Numbered from the stretch's first letter, positions 8,071-16,111 are shown. The stretch: 26,936 nt of DNA from CAYLJO01 sp964383905 (GCA_964383905.1 CAYLJO010000071.1:1-26936); one strand, 5' to 3'. The notes: generated from the sequence alone by a model not told the origin. Program-made: numbers and translations.

Positions 8071-8098
8071 TCACTCGCCACTTGTCACTTGTCACTGC
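8071..8098. repeat. heptanucleotide tandem repeat, four units
   Basis: The units are TCACTCG, CCACTTG, TCACTTG, TCACTGC, with exact period 7. The repeat supplies the TTGTCA that forms the -35 box of the ribH promoter. Confidence 0.75.
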
Positions 8099-8110
8099 CT
8101 TCACTATACT
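8082..8110 (+). promoter_or_regulatory. predicted sigma-70 promoter of ribH-nusB
   Basis: TTGTCA (8082-8087), a 17-nt spacer and TATACT (8105-8110) make a near-consensus promoter. Transcription would begin near 8117, leaving a leader of only about 20 nt, too short for an FMN riboswitch. A second TTGTCA one heptamer downstream (8089-8094) is too close to the -10 to be used. Confidence 0.65.
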
Positions 8111-8135
8111 GCGAACACTTTCATTGATCACTTGA

Positions 8136-8630
8136 TTGGAGCCGCCTGGTAAAGTCTTGCAGCCCGTTATTCATCAAGGACGCCTGAACGCCGAAGGCTT
8201 TCGCTTCGCGGTCGTCGCCAGTCGCTGGAATGATTTTCTGACCGCGCGGCTCCTCGAAGGTGCGCTTGACTCGCTGGAACGCCTCGGTGCGGATCAAAAG
8301 GCCGTCGAGGTGTTTAAGGTTCCGGGTTCGTTCGAGATCCCGTTGCTGGCCCGCAAGCTGGCGGCATCGGGCAAGTATGATGCCGTCGTCTGCCTCGGCA
8401 CGATCATCCGCGGGCAGACGCCCCACTTCGAGTACATTGCGGGCGAAGTGACGAAGGGTATTGCACAAGCCGGCATGGAGACGGGCGTTCCCGTCGTCTT
8501 CGGCATCGTGACGGCGGACACGCTTGAACAGGCGATCGATCGGGCGGGGGTGAAAGCCGGCAACAAGGGGTTCGAAGCCGCCATGTCGGCTGTCGAGTTA
8601 GTCAATCTTTACAGGGATGGGCTTGGCTGA
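8136..8630 (+). CDS. ribH: 6,7-dimethyl-8-ribityllumazine synthase
   Basis: Penultimate enzyme of riboflavin synthesis: it condenses 5-amino-6-ribitylaminouracil with 3,4-dihydroxybutanone 4-phosphate; usually a 60-subunit or pentameric cytoplasmic enzyme. Seen in sequence: FAVVASRWNDFLTARLLEGA, VFKVPGSFEIPLLARKLA, VVCLGTIIRGQTPHFEYIAGEVTKGI with the catalytic-type His97, VPVVFGIVT and AGNKGFEAAMSAVEL are the family blocks in order, and the length is typical. The start is non-ATG: TGA directly precedes the TTG at 8136, and a second TTG at 8157 is the only close alternative. It is followed 62 bp later by nusB, a frequent ribH-nusB arrangement. Confidence 0.96.
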   Translation: MEPPGKVLQPVIHQGRLNAEGFRFAVVASRWNDFLTARLLEGALDSLERLGADQKAVEVFKVPGSFEIPLLARKLAASGKYDAVVCLGTIIRGQTPHFEYIAGEVTKGIAQAGMETGVPVVFGIVTADTLEQAIDRAGVKAGNKGFEAAMSAVELVNLYRDGLG

Positions 8631-8692
8631 CCTACGTGGGAGAATCGCGCGTGACCGATCCTGCATCCCGGCCTTTTTGAGAAACAAGTTTT

Positions 8693-9187
8693 ATGGGTTC
8701 GCGACGTAAGGCGCGTGAGTGCGCCTTGCAAATGCTCTTTGCGGCTGACGTTACCGAAGCGCGCGTAGATGATCTGGTGCGCTCGTACTGGGCGGAACTG
8801 GGCGATACGGATGTTGAAGAGTCGGCGCGCGAATTTGCGACGCGGCTGGCCACCGGCACACTCGCTCATCTGGCCGAATTGGACGAGCGCATTCGGTCGC
8901 GCGCAGAACACTGGCGCATCTCACGGATGGCTATTGTTGACCGCAACATCCTGCGCCTCGCCGTCTACGAATTTTTATTCGAACCTACACCACGCACCGT
9001 CGCCATCAACGAAGCGCTGGAGATAGCCCGCCGCTTTTCGACCTATGAAGCGACGCAGTTCATCAACGGCATCCTCGACGCCATCAAGCGCGATCTGGAC
9101 GAACAGCAGCCGCAGGTCCACACGGACACGGCCGATGCGGACGAGGGTACTGACGATGAGCGCTCCACTTCGGCTCATGAATCGTAG
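8693..9187 (+). CDS. nusB: transcription antitermination factor NusB
   Basis: RNA-binding factor that, with NusE (ribosomal protein S10), binds boxA and supports antitermination in rRNA operons. Seen in sequence: SRRKARECALQMLFA at the N-terminus; a central helical region; and the highly conserved C-terminal blocks WRISRMAIVDRNILRLAVYEFLF, VAINEALEIARRFSTYEATQFINGILDAI. The roughly 25-residue acidic tail after the domain is not part of the usual fold. Second gene after ribH, and no promoter is evident between them, so it is probably co-transcribed. Assignment is firm. Confidence 0.95.
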   Translation: MGSRRKARECALQMLFAADVTEARVDDLVRSYWAELGDTDVEESAREFATRLATGTLAHLAELDERIRSRAEHWRISRMAIVDRNILRLAVYEFLFEPTPRTVAINEALEIARRFSTYEATQFINGILDAIKRDLDEQQPQVHTDTADADEGTDDERSTSAHES

Positions 9188-9247
9188 ACCCTGAATAGAC
9201 GAACGGTTTTCTTTTCACCATTTACGGTTCAGAGTCACGATTCAGTT

Positions 9248-11272
9248 ATGGACGATCAACTTCTGCGCGAATTTCTGGCCGAAGCCGAAGATTTGATCGA
9301 GGTCCTCTTCGGCGACATCGGGCGGCTGCGCGCGCATTATACGGAGGGGCACCGGCGGCGCGAACTCGTCGGGCGTATCTTCCGCCACTTCCACACCATC
9401 AAGGGGATGGCCGCCACCGCCGAACTCGAAGAGACGAGCCGGATCGCACACGAGTGCGAAAGTTTGCTTGACGGCGTGCGGCTGGGGCGCGTTACAGTCA
9501 ACGATGCGGTGCTCGACGCGTTTGAAGATTGCGCGGCGGCCGTTTCGCAAACTCTGAGCGCCGCCGCGCGGGGCGAGGCCCCGCCGTCCCCCACCCTCAT
9601 CGAACGTTTACGTCAACTCGCTTTAAAGGATCATGATCGGGCCTCACCGGCTGCCACACGCGGCGCACTTGACCACTTGCCCGCAAAGATTCCCGACTCC
9701 CTCAGCGAATACGAAGAACACAGGCTGCGCGAAGCGCTGGGAGAGGGCGCGCGCCTGTTCGACATTACCGCCGATTTTGACCTCGCCACCTTCGACGAAA
9801 GCTTCCGGGAGTTAAGCGACGCGCTGGCCCGAAATGGTGAGATCATTTCCACCCTGCCGGGGGAGGAAGCGGCGGCGGATCAAATCAGCTTTCACATTTT
9901 ATACGTGACAGGGGCAACACCCGAAGAACTGGAAGCGCGCCTCTCATTATTCGGCGTTACTAAGATTGACGAGCTGACCGGAGAGGAACCGGATAGAACG
10001 GAAAGCGGCGGGAGCGAAACCGGCGGCAAGGCCACGCCGGAGCATACGCTCCGGACGACAATCGCTCCATTCACAACACTGGCGCGCGTTGAATTGAACG
10101 AGCTTGACGAGCTGATTTCTACAGCCCACGGGCTTCTCAGAGATACTACGAGCGCGCTTGAGCTCGCGCGGCCGACCAATCCGGCACGCGCCGATGACGC
10201 AGTGATGGAGAGTTATGCCGCGCGCATACGGCGGCAGTTCATCGAGCTCGAAGAGCGGCTCATCTCGCTGCGTATGGTGCCGGTGGGCCGCATGCTCGAA
10301 CGCGCCGCCCGCGCCGGGCGTGTCGCCGCACGCATCACCGGAAAAGAGATTGATTTTGAAACGGCGGGCGGCGAAGTGCGCCTCGACAAATCACTTGCCG
10401 ACGCGATCTCCGACCCCTTGCTGCATATCCTGCGCAACGCCGTAGATCATGGGATCGAGTCCGCCGCCGAGCGCACCGCCGCGGGCAAGATCGCGCGGGG
10501 GCGGGTGCGCCTTGAAGCGATTACCGAAGGGACTCGCATCCGCATCCGAATTGCGGATGACGGGCGCGGCATTGATGCAAACCGCATCGCACGCGCCGCC
10601 GTCGAACGCGGCATCATCGATGCGAACACAAAGATCACAAAGGAGCAGAGCTTACGCCTGATCTTTCGCCCGGGATTTTCTACCGCGACGTCCGTCTCAA
10701 GCGTGTCGGGGCGCGGCGTGGGTCTGGATGTGGTCGAGAGTGCGGTGGAACAGATCGGCGGCGAGCTCCGCGTGTGGAGCGAAGAGGGCGCGGGCACGAC
10801 ATTCGAGATGCTTTTGCCGACCACGCTCGCGCTCATGCCCGCGCTGGTGGTCGCTTCAGGAGGCTATCGCTACTGCATCGATGCGGGCCAGGTGGCCCGG
10901 ACAGATTTTATTCAGGTAAGCGAGATAGAGCGCGCCGGTGACCAGGGCCTGATCCGCTGGCGCGACGAAGTCCTGCCGCTCTTCCATTTACGGCAACTGC
11001 TGGCACAGCCCCGCGGCGTTGATGCCCTCGGAAACGGAATACATGCTGTTCTGTTTCAGACCGCCGCGCCGCAGACCGGGGAGATCAGGAGGCGCGTGCC
11101 CGACCGCGCGCTGATTGCTGTCGACAATTTGGAGGGAGTTCATGAAGTGCTGGTGCGCGGGCTCGGGCGGCATGCCGCGCGCTGGCGCGGCGTCGGCGGA
11201 GCCACCGAATTGCGCGACGGCACAGTAGCCCTCATGCTCGACCTCCCGCGCCTTTTAGAGATGATCCCGTGA
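9248..11272 (+). CDS. cheA: chemotaxis-type histidine kinase CheA
   Basis: Cytoplasmic sensor kinase that autophosphorylates on a histidine-phosphotransfer domain and passes phosphate to CheY-type regulators. Seen in sequence: P1/Hpt domain at about 1-105 with FHTIKGMA (His49, phosphorylation site); an acidic segment at about 150-245 (ARLFDITADFDLATFDESFRELSDAL, then SFHILYVTGATPEELEARL) that looks like a small alpha/beta domain in the P2 position; P3 dimerisation helices; the ATPase with N-box LLHILRNAVDHGIE near residue 395, DDGRGID and GRGVGLDVV; and a C-terminal CheW-like P5 domain to residue 674. The length is normal. No response-regulator domain is fused. No good ribosome binding site precedes the ATG. 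A CheW gene lies upstream on the opposite strand. Confidence 0.93.
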   Translation: MDDQLLREFLAEAEDLIEVLFGDIGRLRAHYTEGHRRRELVGRIFRHFHTIKGMAATAELEETSRIAHECESLLDGVRLGRVTVNDAVLDAFEDCAAAVSQTLSAAARGEAPPSPTLIERLRQLALKDHDRASPAATRGALDHLPAKIPDSLSEYEEHRLREALGEGARLFDITADFDLATFDESFRELSDALARNGEIISTLPGEEAAADQISFHILYVTGATPEELEARLSLFGVTKIDELTGEEPDRTESGGSETGGKATPEHTLRTTIAPFTTLARVELNELDELISTAHGLLRDTTSALELARPTNPARADDAVMESYAARIRRQFIELEERLISLRMVPVGRMLERAARAGRVAARITGKEIDFETAGGEVRLDKSLADAISDPLLHILRNAVDHGIESAAERTAAGKIARGRVRLEAITEGTRIRIRIADDGRGIDANRIARAAVERGIIDANTKITKEQSLRLIFRPGFSTATSVSSVSGRGVGLDVVESAVEQIGGELRVWSEEGAGTTFEMLLPTTLALMPALVVASGGYRYCIDAGQVARTDFIQVSEIERAGDQGLIRWRDEVLPLFHLRQLLAQPRGVDALGNGIHAVLFQTAAPQTGEIRRRVPDRALIAVDNLEGVHEVLVRGLGRHAARWRGVGGATELRDGTVALMLDLPRLLEMIP

Positions 11273-11345
11273 GGCAGAGAGTAGAAAAGGAGCGTCCGGA
11301 ACGCACGGCAGTCTATCGTATTGATCGGCTCAAGCCTTTGCTTCC

Positions 11346-11359
11346 CACTGATCACTGAT
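11346..11359. repeat. heptamer pair before the secreted-protein gene
   Basis: CACTGAT is repeated twice in tandem just upstream of the ATG at 11368. It belongs with the other period-7 tracts in this window; too short to be significant alone. Confidence 0.4.
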
Positions 11360-11367
11360 GAAAGAAA

Positions 11368-12042
11368 ATGAAAGCTTTTGAAAGAGAGCGGGCAGGAATT
11401 TGCGTTCGCCGGGGCGTACGATCTGCGCTTGCGCTTGCCGCGGCACTCATCACGATGCTTGTTTTCGCCGTGGCCTCTTTGGCGCAGCAGACCGGCGCGA
11501 CTACTGCTGCCGCGCACGCTTACCCGAAGGAGATCCGGGGCTACAAGGTTGACCGTGCGAAGGTGGAGATCAAAAAGCAGCGAGAGTCAAAGAAGGAGAA
11601 AGATTCGTCAAACTCTGCGCCCGCCGAAAGCAGTGAACTGATAGCATTGGGGGATCCGAGCGTCCTTGACATCTCGCCGCTGGGAATTACGCTCGCCGTA
11701 CCGATCAGGATAGCTGCGGTGAAGCAGAGCGGCAAGGTGGATTTCCTGACTTTTGAAGAGATGATGGTCAACGGCACGCCCGTGACCGTCGAGGATTATT
11801 CCCACCCGTTCGCGCTGCCGAACGATCAGCCGGTCGTTTTGCCCGAGCCGATCCGCCTCTTTATCAGTACCCCGCGCGGTCTGCTCGGCGCGCTCAGTGA
11901 ATTTACTAATTCAAAGAAGGTGTGGCCCGTGACCGGACGTGTCTACGTCTTCGGCCATTTCAGGAAGTCCCTATTGACCTTCAAGCGCGCCGTGCCGGTC
12001 GAGCTCAAGCTATCGCTGCCGAACCCGCTCCTGAAGGGATGA
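11368..12042 (+). CDS. secreted beta-rich protein, possibly LEA type 2-like
   Basis: No confident family. Seen in sequence: 224 residues with an arginine-containing n-region, a hydrophobic core (about residues 19-37) and an AxA-like cleavage near ASLAQ; a Lys/Glu-rich linker (55-75); and a domain of alternating polar and hydrophobic strands (VLDISPLGITLAVPIRIAAV, KVDFLTFEEMMVNGTPVTVEDY, PVTGRVYVFGH, VPVELKLSLPNPL). The alternating strands, the central 'prefers own coordinates' character and the final GRVxVxG-like strand recall LEA-2/WHy-type folds, which is inference from pattern only. It follows cheA by 95 bp on the same strand and could be co-transcribed. The start has only a weak purine-rich upstream region; another ATG at 11378 is out of frame. 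Confidence 0.7.
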   Translation: MKAFERERAGICVRRGVRSALALAAALITMLVFAVASLAQQTGATTAAAHAYPKEIRGYKVDRAKVEIKKQRESKKEKDSSNSAPAESSELIALGDPSVLDISPLGITLAVPIRIAAVKQSGKVDFLTFEEMMVNGTPVTVEDYSHPFALPNDQPVVLPEPIRLFISTPRGLLGALSEFTNSKKVWPVTGRVYVFGHFRKSLLTFKRAVPVELKLSLPNPLLKG

Positions 12043-12063
12043 AGGATGAAGCTATCGAGTCGT

Positions 12064-12894
12064 TTAGTTCTTCAGTGCGCGGCATGACATGAATTTGTGC
12101 ACGCGGTTCGCGACCTCATCGGCGAGGTACCAGGCCATCCAGTGCTCTGCTTCCGGTAGGATTTGCAGCGACGACCCGTTGATCGCCTTGTGTAGCCGCT
12201 CGGCGTGGGCGGGCGGGAAATGCCGATCCCTCTCCCCCCAGAGCACAAGCGTCGGGCATTCGATGCGGCGATAAAGCTCGGGCAAACGTGGCAGCGCCCC
12301 CTGATATCCGGCACACATCCGCGAGATAAAAGTACGCACCTCAGTTCGTCGAAAGGTTTCCCACAGATCGGCGCGCAATTCGGATGAAAGTTCTATCCCT
12401 TTGGGGAGGAAACTCTGTTCTGCACGTCGAAACACCACGCCCGGGAGGTGACGGAGGATCCAGCGGTTCCAGCCGAACCTTCGCAAGACACGGATCTCCC
12501 AGGAGGTTTTCTCGTCCCACAGCACAAGAGAGTTCATGACGACCAGTTGAAGCATACGGTCTGGATACCGCGCGGCGAAGGCGAGCGCAGGCTGTCCACC
12601 CATATCCATCCCCGCTAGGCTCACGCGCTTGAGACCCCACGCGTCGAGCAGCGTGAGCAGCCGGTCGGCCATGTGAAAAGGGGTCGTGCCACCCGGCCAC
12701 GGGGTGCTGTAGCCCATCCCAGGCCAGTCAAACGCGATGACACTAAAGTGATCCGCCAGACGCGGCGCAAGCTCGCACCAGATTTGCAAGTTATCCGGGT
12801 AACCGTGAAGAAGAATGAGCGGTGGCCCGCTGCCAAGCCGCGCTACCCGAAGGCGTCGCCCGCCGGCAAGCGTCTCAAAAGTCGTTTCGAGCAT
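12064..12894 (-). CDS. alpha/beta hydrolase with aspartate nucleophile
   Basis: Soluble alpha/beta-fold hydrolase, substrate unknown. Seen in sequence: LILLHGYPDNLQIW with the oxyanion-loop HGYP; FDWPGMGYS; nucleophile elbow AGMDMGG with Asp97 in the nucleophile position; a helical cap region at about 125-200; LVLWGERDRHFPP carrying the acidic residue; and EAEHWMAW with the catalytic His. An Asp nucleophile is typical of epoxide hydrolase, haloalkane dehalogenase and OleB-like enzymes, but those dehalogenases usually have Trp after the Asp, and here it is Met. The start at ATG 12894 shares its A with the upstream TGA (TGATG) and has GAGG about 10 nt before it, so translation is coupled. Last gene of a three-gene operon. 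Confidence 0.88.
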   Translation of the reverse strand: MLETTFETLAGGRRLRVARLGSGPPLILLHGYPDNLQIWCELAPRLADHFSVIAFDWPGMGYSTPWPGGTTPFHMADRLLTLLDAWGLKRVSLAGMDMGGQPALAFAARYPDRMLQLVVMNSLVLWDEKTSWEIRVLRRFGWNRWILRHLPGVVFRRAEQSFLPKGIELSSELRADLWETFRRTEVRTFISRMCAGYQGALPRLPELYRRIECPTLVLWGERDRHFPPAHAERLHKAINGSSLQILPEAEHWMAWYLADEVANRVHKFMSCRALKN

Positions 12895-14303
12895 CAACGA
12901 AGGTCCTCAAGCACGCTGCCCGCGGCCAGAATTCCCGAAACGGCGCAGAAGCTGACCCACTGTCCGGGGTGAGTTGAGCTTCCGGCCAGGTAGAGGCCGC
13001 CGACGTAAGGGCTCCGGTGGGCGAAACGTCCGGCCCGCATGAAACGAGCCGTCATCATCGGGTTCATACTGTCGTGGTAGAGGTTGTATTGCGCGCCCCA
13101 TTCCGCCGGGACGCGCGTCGACAGGACGCGGAATTCCCCAATATATTGGCGCCACCAACTCTCCGCCAGCACCCGGTCGAGATACTCTCGCTGCCCCTGC
13201 AAGCCGGTGCGCTCGGCCACGGCGTGAGGCATGGGTGCGATCAGCCGCGCAGGCTGCCATACATTGTTCCGCAACTCCGGACCGGTCACGGCCGGCATCA
13301 CCAGAAGGCGGCAGGACTCGCCCCTACCGGAAAGGCGAAAACGAAGATACGGTGGCTTCGCCTCTCCTTTAACGGCCAGGTACGCGCATGCCCCCGGCGA
13401 CTGGAGAGGTAGTTTCCCCAATCGTTCCCGCACGTGCCGTGGCGTCTCGTCAACCATCTCCATGTATGTGCCGACGCCACTGTAATTGGAGATGACGACA
13501 TCGGCAGCCATGAATTCACCCTCGCCGGTTTCGATCCCGCGTACCCGGCCTTGCTCGCACACTATCTTGCGCACCTTGGTGCCGTGTTGAAACTCAACGC
13601 CGGCAGAGGTGGCGACTCCCCCTAGCGCCCGCGGAATGGCCGCGATGCCCCCGGCCGGATAGAAAGCCCCAACGGTGTGAATCAGCGCCGGCACAAAGGC
13701 CATCGGGCTCGGCGCTTCGCCGATCGTTTGTCCGGCGACGTGTGTCCAAATGGCGATGGCATCCACCACCGGCGGCGGGAGACCCGTCCGAGCAAGGATC
13801 GAACCAAGTGACCGGAGCAGAAATGGCGCGTGCGCCCACGCGCGCCCACGTAAGAGATCGGCGGGGCCGGGCCGTGAGGTGCGAAGCATCGGAGATAGTC
13901 GCCGGTAAATGGCTTCGGTCGATGCCACGAAGCGTTCGTAGCGCCTGCCGCTTCCCGGCCATGTGTGATCCATGCCCGCCGCCGTGCGCTTCACGTCCGA
14001 GTAGAATCGAACGGGAATGCCTTCTTCAGACGACACCTCATAAACGTCCTCGATCCACCGCAGCTCCACATGTTGAGCCAGCTCAAGACCGAGGGATTGG
14101 AAGGCCCATTCCAGGCCGGGGCGGTCGAGCAGGATATATGGGCCGGCGTCAAATTGTAAGCCGTCTTTTTCAAACCCGGCTGCCAGCCCGCCGACTCCTG
14201 CCCGGGCTTCAATGACCCGCACGCGAAAGCCGGAGCGGGCAAGATGGATCGCCGCCGTCAGACCGCCCATCCCCGCGCCAATAATGATCGCGGTGCGGCT
14301 CAT
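12894..14303 (-). CDS. FAD-dependent oxidoreductase of the CrtI / phytoene desaturase-like family
   Basis: Flavoprotein of the amine oxidase/phytoene desaturase superfamily, likely a desaturase, saturase or isomerase acting on a lipophilic substrate. Seen in sequence: N-terminal Rossmann FAD motif IIGAGMGGLTAAIHLARSG (GAGMGG at 9-14) followed by VIEARAGVGGLAAGFEKDGLQFDAGPYIL; a mixed substrate domain; GGIAAIPRALGGVATSAGVEFQHGTKVRKI; and the C-terminal FAD block PYVGGLYLAGSSTHPGQWVSFCAVSGILAA, which matches the family signature GLYLxGxSTHPG. The length of 469 aa is normal. Its ATG overlaps the stop of the upstream ferritin-like/DUF362 gene (ATGA), and its TGA overlaps the hydrolase ATG. No phytoene synthase or other carotenoid gene is present, so a carotenoid role is not supported. 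Confidence 0.9.
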   Translation of the reverse strand: MSRTAIIIGAGMGGLTAAIHLARSGFRVRVIEARAGVGGLAAGFEKDGLQFDAGPYILLDRPGLEWAFQSLGLELAQHVELRWIEDVYEVSSEEGIPVRFYSDVKRTAAGMDHTWPGSGRRYERFVASTEAIYRRLSPMLRTSRPGPADLLRGRAWAHAPFLLRSLGSILARTGLPPPVVDAIAIWTHVAGQTIGEAPSPMAFVPALIHTVGAFYPAGGIAAIPRALGGVATSAGVEFQHGTKVRKIVCEQGRVRGIETGEGEFMAADVVISNYSGVGTYMEMVDETPRHVRERLGKLPLQSPGACAYLAVKGEAKPPYLRFRLSGRGESCRLLVMPAVTGPELRNNVWQPARLIAPMPHAVAERTGLQGQREYLDRVLAESWWRQYIGEFRVLSTRVPAEWGAQYNLYHDSMNPMMTARFMRAGRFAHRSPYVGGLYLAGSSTHPGQWVSFCAVSGILAAGSVLEDLR

Positions 14304-15838
14304 TTTGAGTGCCGCAGCCCGAGGAGAGATTGGATGCTCCGGCGGCCGATGCGGAGTCGTAAGCTTTCTCGGCCGAGTGGCGGAAACGCCTCCGTGTCCA
14401 TCATGGGCACGAACAGAGCGCCCCTCGCGCTCCCGAGCACATACACCGGGAAGGCGATGAAGCTCAACATCGTGGAGAACTCACTATGATAAGGACTGCG
14501 CCAACCGGCAATCGGCTCATCTCTGCCGACGACCTCAATCCCGGCGGCCGAATCACCAAACCAGTGGCGGGCCGCGCGCAAAATACTGGACTCACGCGGA
14601 TCATTCATCCCCATGTGTCGCGCCGCCACCATATCGACCGCAAGGGCGTCGACGCCCGCATAAAACCGCCGAGGCTGAGGCGGGTGCGGGCAACCCATCA
14701 CGCCGACCAGGCCGTCGGCCGCACTCTCGTAAGCATCGATGATGGAGAAGTGTGGAGGAAATTCGTCAAGCAGCATCATGATTGCCGTCTCGCGGTGGGC
14801 TTGACGCTCGGCAAAGATAAACTGGTCGCAACGGGCGCCGATCCATTCGACGTTACCGACGGAGAGATGGGCCAGCTCGACCGGGTGGCTGCGCATTTTG
14901 GCGAAAGAGATCCGAAAGTCCGCCTCCTTCCAGGTCCGCCCAATGGTGTACTGCGCCATCCCTCGAAAGTAAGCATGTGGGACCTGCTCTTCGGAAAGAT
15001 CCACGACACGAAAATGAGGTGAGTTAATGCGGAAGTAACGGGCGACGTCTTGAACAGTCCGGTTGCGGTAAAATTGGTCATAGATGTTCTGGCCCTCAAC
15101 GACCGCCACCTCTTTGCAGCCCAGCTCTCGCAGGTAGCGCCCCAGCTCGTCCAGCAGCTCGGGATCCGTAATCATGAACAGATCCTTATGATGATAGCCG
15201 AGCATAAATGTGGGCTTGACGGCCACAGACAGGTCAGAGACTTGCTTGCCCAACTTCTTCGCGCGTTCTGCCAGGCGATCCGCGAGGGCCGTTTCGTCGA
15301 GCAGATTACGGAAGAGTGGCAGCTTTTCCCAATTATTCTTGCCCTGCACTACCCAGACACGCCCGCCACTGCCGAGCACGTTGTTGGAAATCAACGTCTC
15401 ACGCCGCACGCGGGGGAGAAAAAATTCACCGACCGCACCGATCTTTTGCGCCAGGCCATCGGCTGTTTCTCCCGCCACGAGCCGGTCTTGATCATCTAAG
15501 GCCGCGGCGAGGATTTCAAAGACGCGGCAATGTCGTTCCTCGTCAGCCAGGATACGATGAAAATCATTGACCAGAGCTGGCGGCAGATCGGGCTGATCAC
15601 GCGTCAGTTCGATTAAACGTTTCCAGCACAACCATGCGGTCTTCTCCGCATCAACATTAAAGAGACAGAAGTCACGGAACGAACGATATCGAAGATGCCG
15701 GCTAACTTCTTTGGGCACCCGGCCCATGACACATCCTACCCACGTCGCGAGCGTGGCGAGAGAGCGAGAGAGCGGGGCGTCGGACCAAGGGACATGTTGA
15801 CGCACAGAGCTTGACCAGCCGGCCACGGCACCGGCCAT
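14300..15838 (-). CDS. DUF362 protein with N-terminal ferritin-like helical segment
   Basis: First gene of the three-gene operon; function unknown. Seen in sequence: an N-terminal helical region at about 40-120 with FNVDAEKTAWLCW and ADEERHCRVFEIL, giving a Glu near 65 and an ExxH pair (Glu100, His103) as in ferritin-like diiron proteins; then a long DUF362-type domain at about 165-460 (VAVKPTFMLGYHHKD, LGCKEVAVVEGQNIYDQ, RISFAKMRSHPVELAHLSVGNVEW, HFSIIDAYESAADG, YAGVDALAVDMVAARHMGM). The four-Cys iron-sulfur motifs seen in some DUF362 proteins are absent. The start is uncertain: the ATG at 15838 has GAGG only 3 nt away, and Met38 is an alternative that keeps both domains. Domain order is read by eye; the ferritin-like call is tentative, the DUF362 call stronger. 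Confidence 0.78.
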   Translation of the reverse strand: MAGAVAGWSSSVRQHVPWSDAPLSRSLATLATWVGCVMGRVPKEVSRHLRYRSFRDFCLFNVDAEKTAWLCWKRLIELTRDQPDLPPALVNDFHRILADEERHCRVFEILAAALDDQDRLVAGETADGLAQKIGAVGEFFLPRVRRETLISNNVLGSGGRVWVVQGKNNWEKLPLFRNLLDETALADRLAERAKKLGKQVSDLSVAVKPTFMLGYHHKDLFMITDPELLDELGRYLRELGCKEVAVVEGQNIYDQFYRNRTVQDVARYFRINSPHFRVVDLSEEQVPHAYFRGMAQYTIGRTWKEADFRISFAKMRSHPVELAHLSVGNVEWIGARCDQFIFAERQAHRETAIMMLLDEFPPHFSIIDAYESAADGLVGVMGCPHPPQPRRFYAGVDALAVDMVAARHMGMNDPRESSILRAARHWFGDSAAGIEVVGRDEPIAGWRSPYHSEFSTMLSFIAFPVYVLGSARGALFVPMMDTEAFPPLGRESLRLRIGRRSIQSLLGLRHSK

Positions 15839-16111
15839 CTGCCTCAGGAAAGCGCGAATTCGCAGAAGCGGGTTGCCGATTTCCGTGGCCGCCCCACGCC
15901 GGAATTGGTCAAAGGCTTAAAGGCAGAAGCCCGACCGTGAGGGAGGGCGCGCGCTTCGGAACTTCAACCTGAGAATGAATAGGCGCTAGGTTTCCCCCTC
16001 CGTTGCTAAGGGCGACGGGTGAGCCGCCGCCGCAGGACCGAGAAGTCAGACGGCGAAGCGCCGGGTCAGGGGATAGCAGGTTATTATTTCAACCTTCATC
16101 CCCCACCCCTT
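15839..16111. other. intergenic region upstream of the DUF362 operon
   Basis: 273 bp between two minus-strand genes. The small ORFs in it (plus strand from 16003) run into the amidase antisense and are not credible. It holds the REP-like hairpin at 15929-15948. No clear sigma-70 promoter for the DUF362 operon was found by eye. Confidence 0.5.
15929..15948. repeat. REP-like 20-nt hairpin with GNRA-type loop
   Basis: The 20-mer reads GCCC, GA, CC, GTGA, GG, GA, GGGC. As RNA it folds into a CC/GG plus GCCC/GGGC stem closed by a GUGA (GNRA) tetraloop and interrupted by a symmetric tandem G-A pair. Short GAAG and CTTC words flank it. The design resembles bacterial REP elements; only one copy is seen in this window. 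Confidence 0.5.

Noticed and set aside
8071..8098. CRISPR-like repeat
   Set aside because: Units are 7 bp and contiguous with no spacers; no cas genes are present. It is a short tandem repeat.
12064..12894. Haloalkane dehalogenase for the alpha/beta hydrolase
   Set aside because: The nucleophile Asp is followed by Met, not the Trp that helps bind halide in typical enzymes, so only the general Asp-nucleophile family is supported.
12894..14303. Carotenoid phytoene desaturase (crtI) as a specific call
   Set aside because: The FAD family fits, but no phytoene synthase or other carotenoid gene is nearby, and neighbours are DUF362 and a hydrolase.
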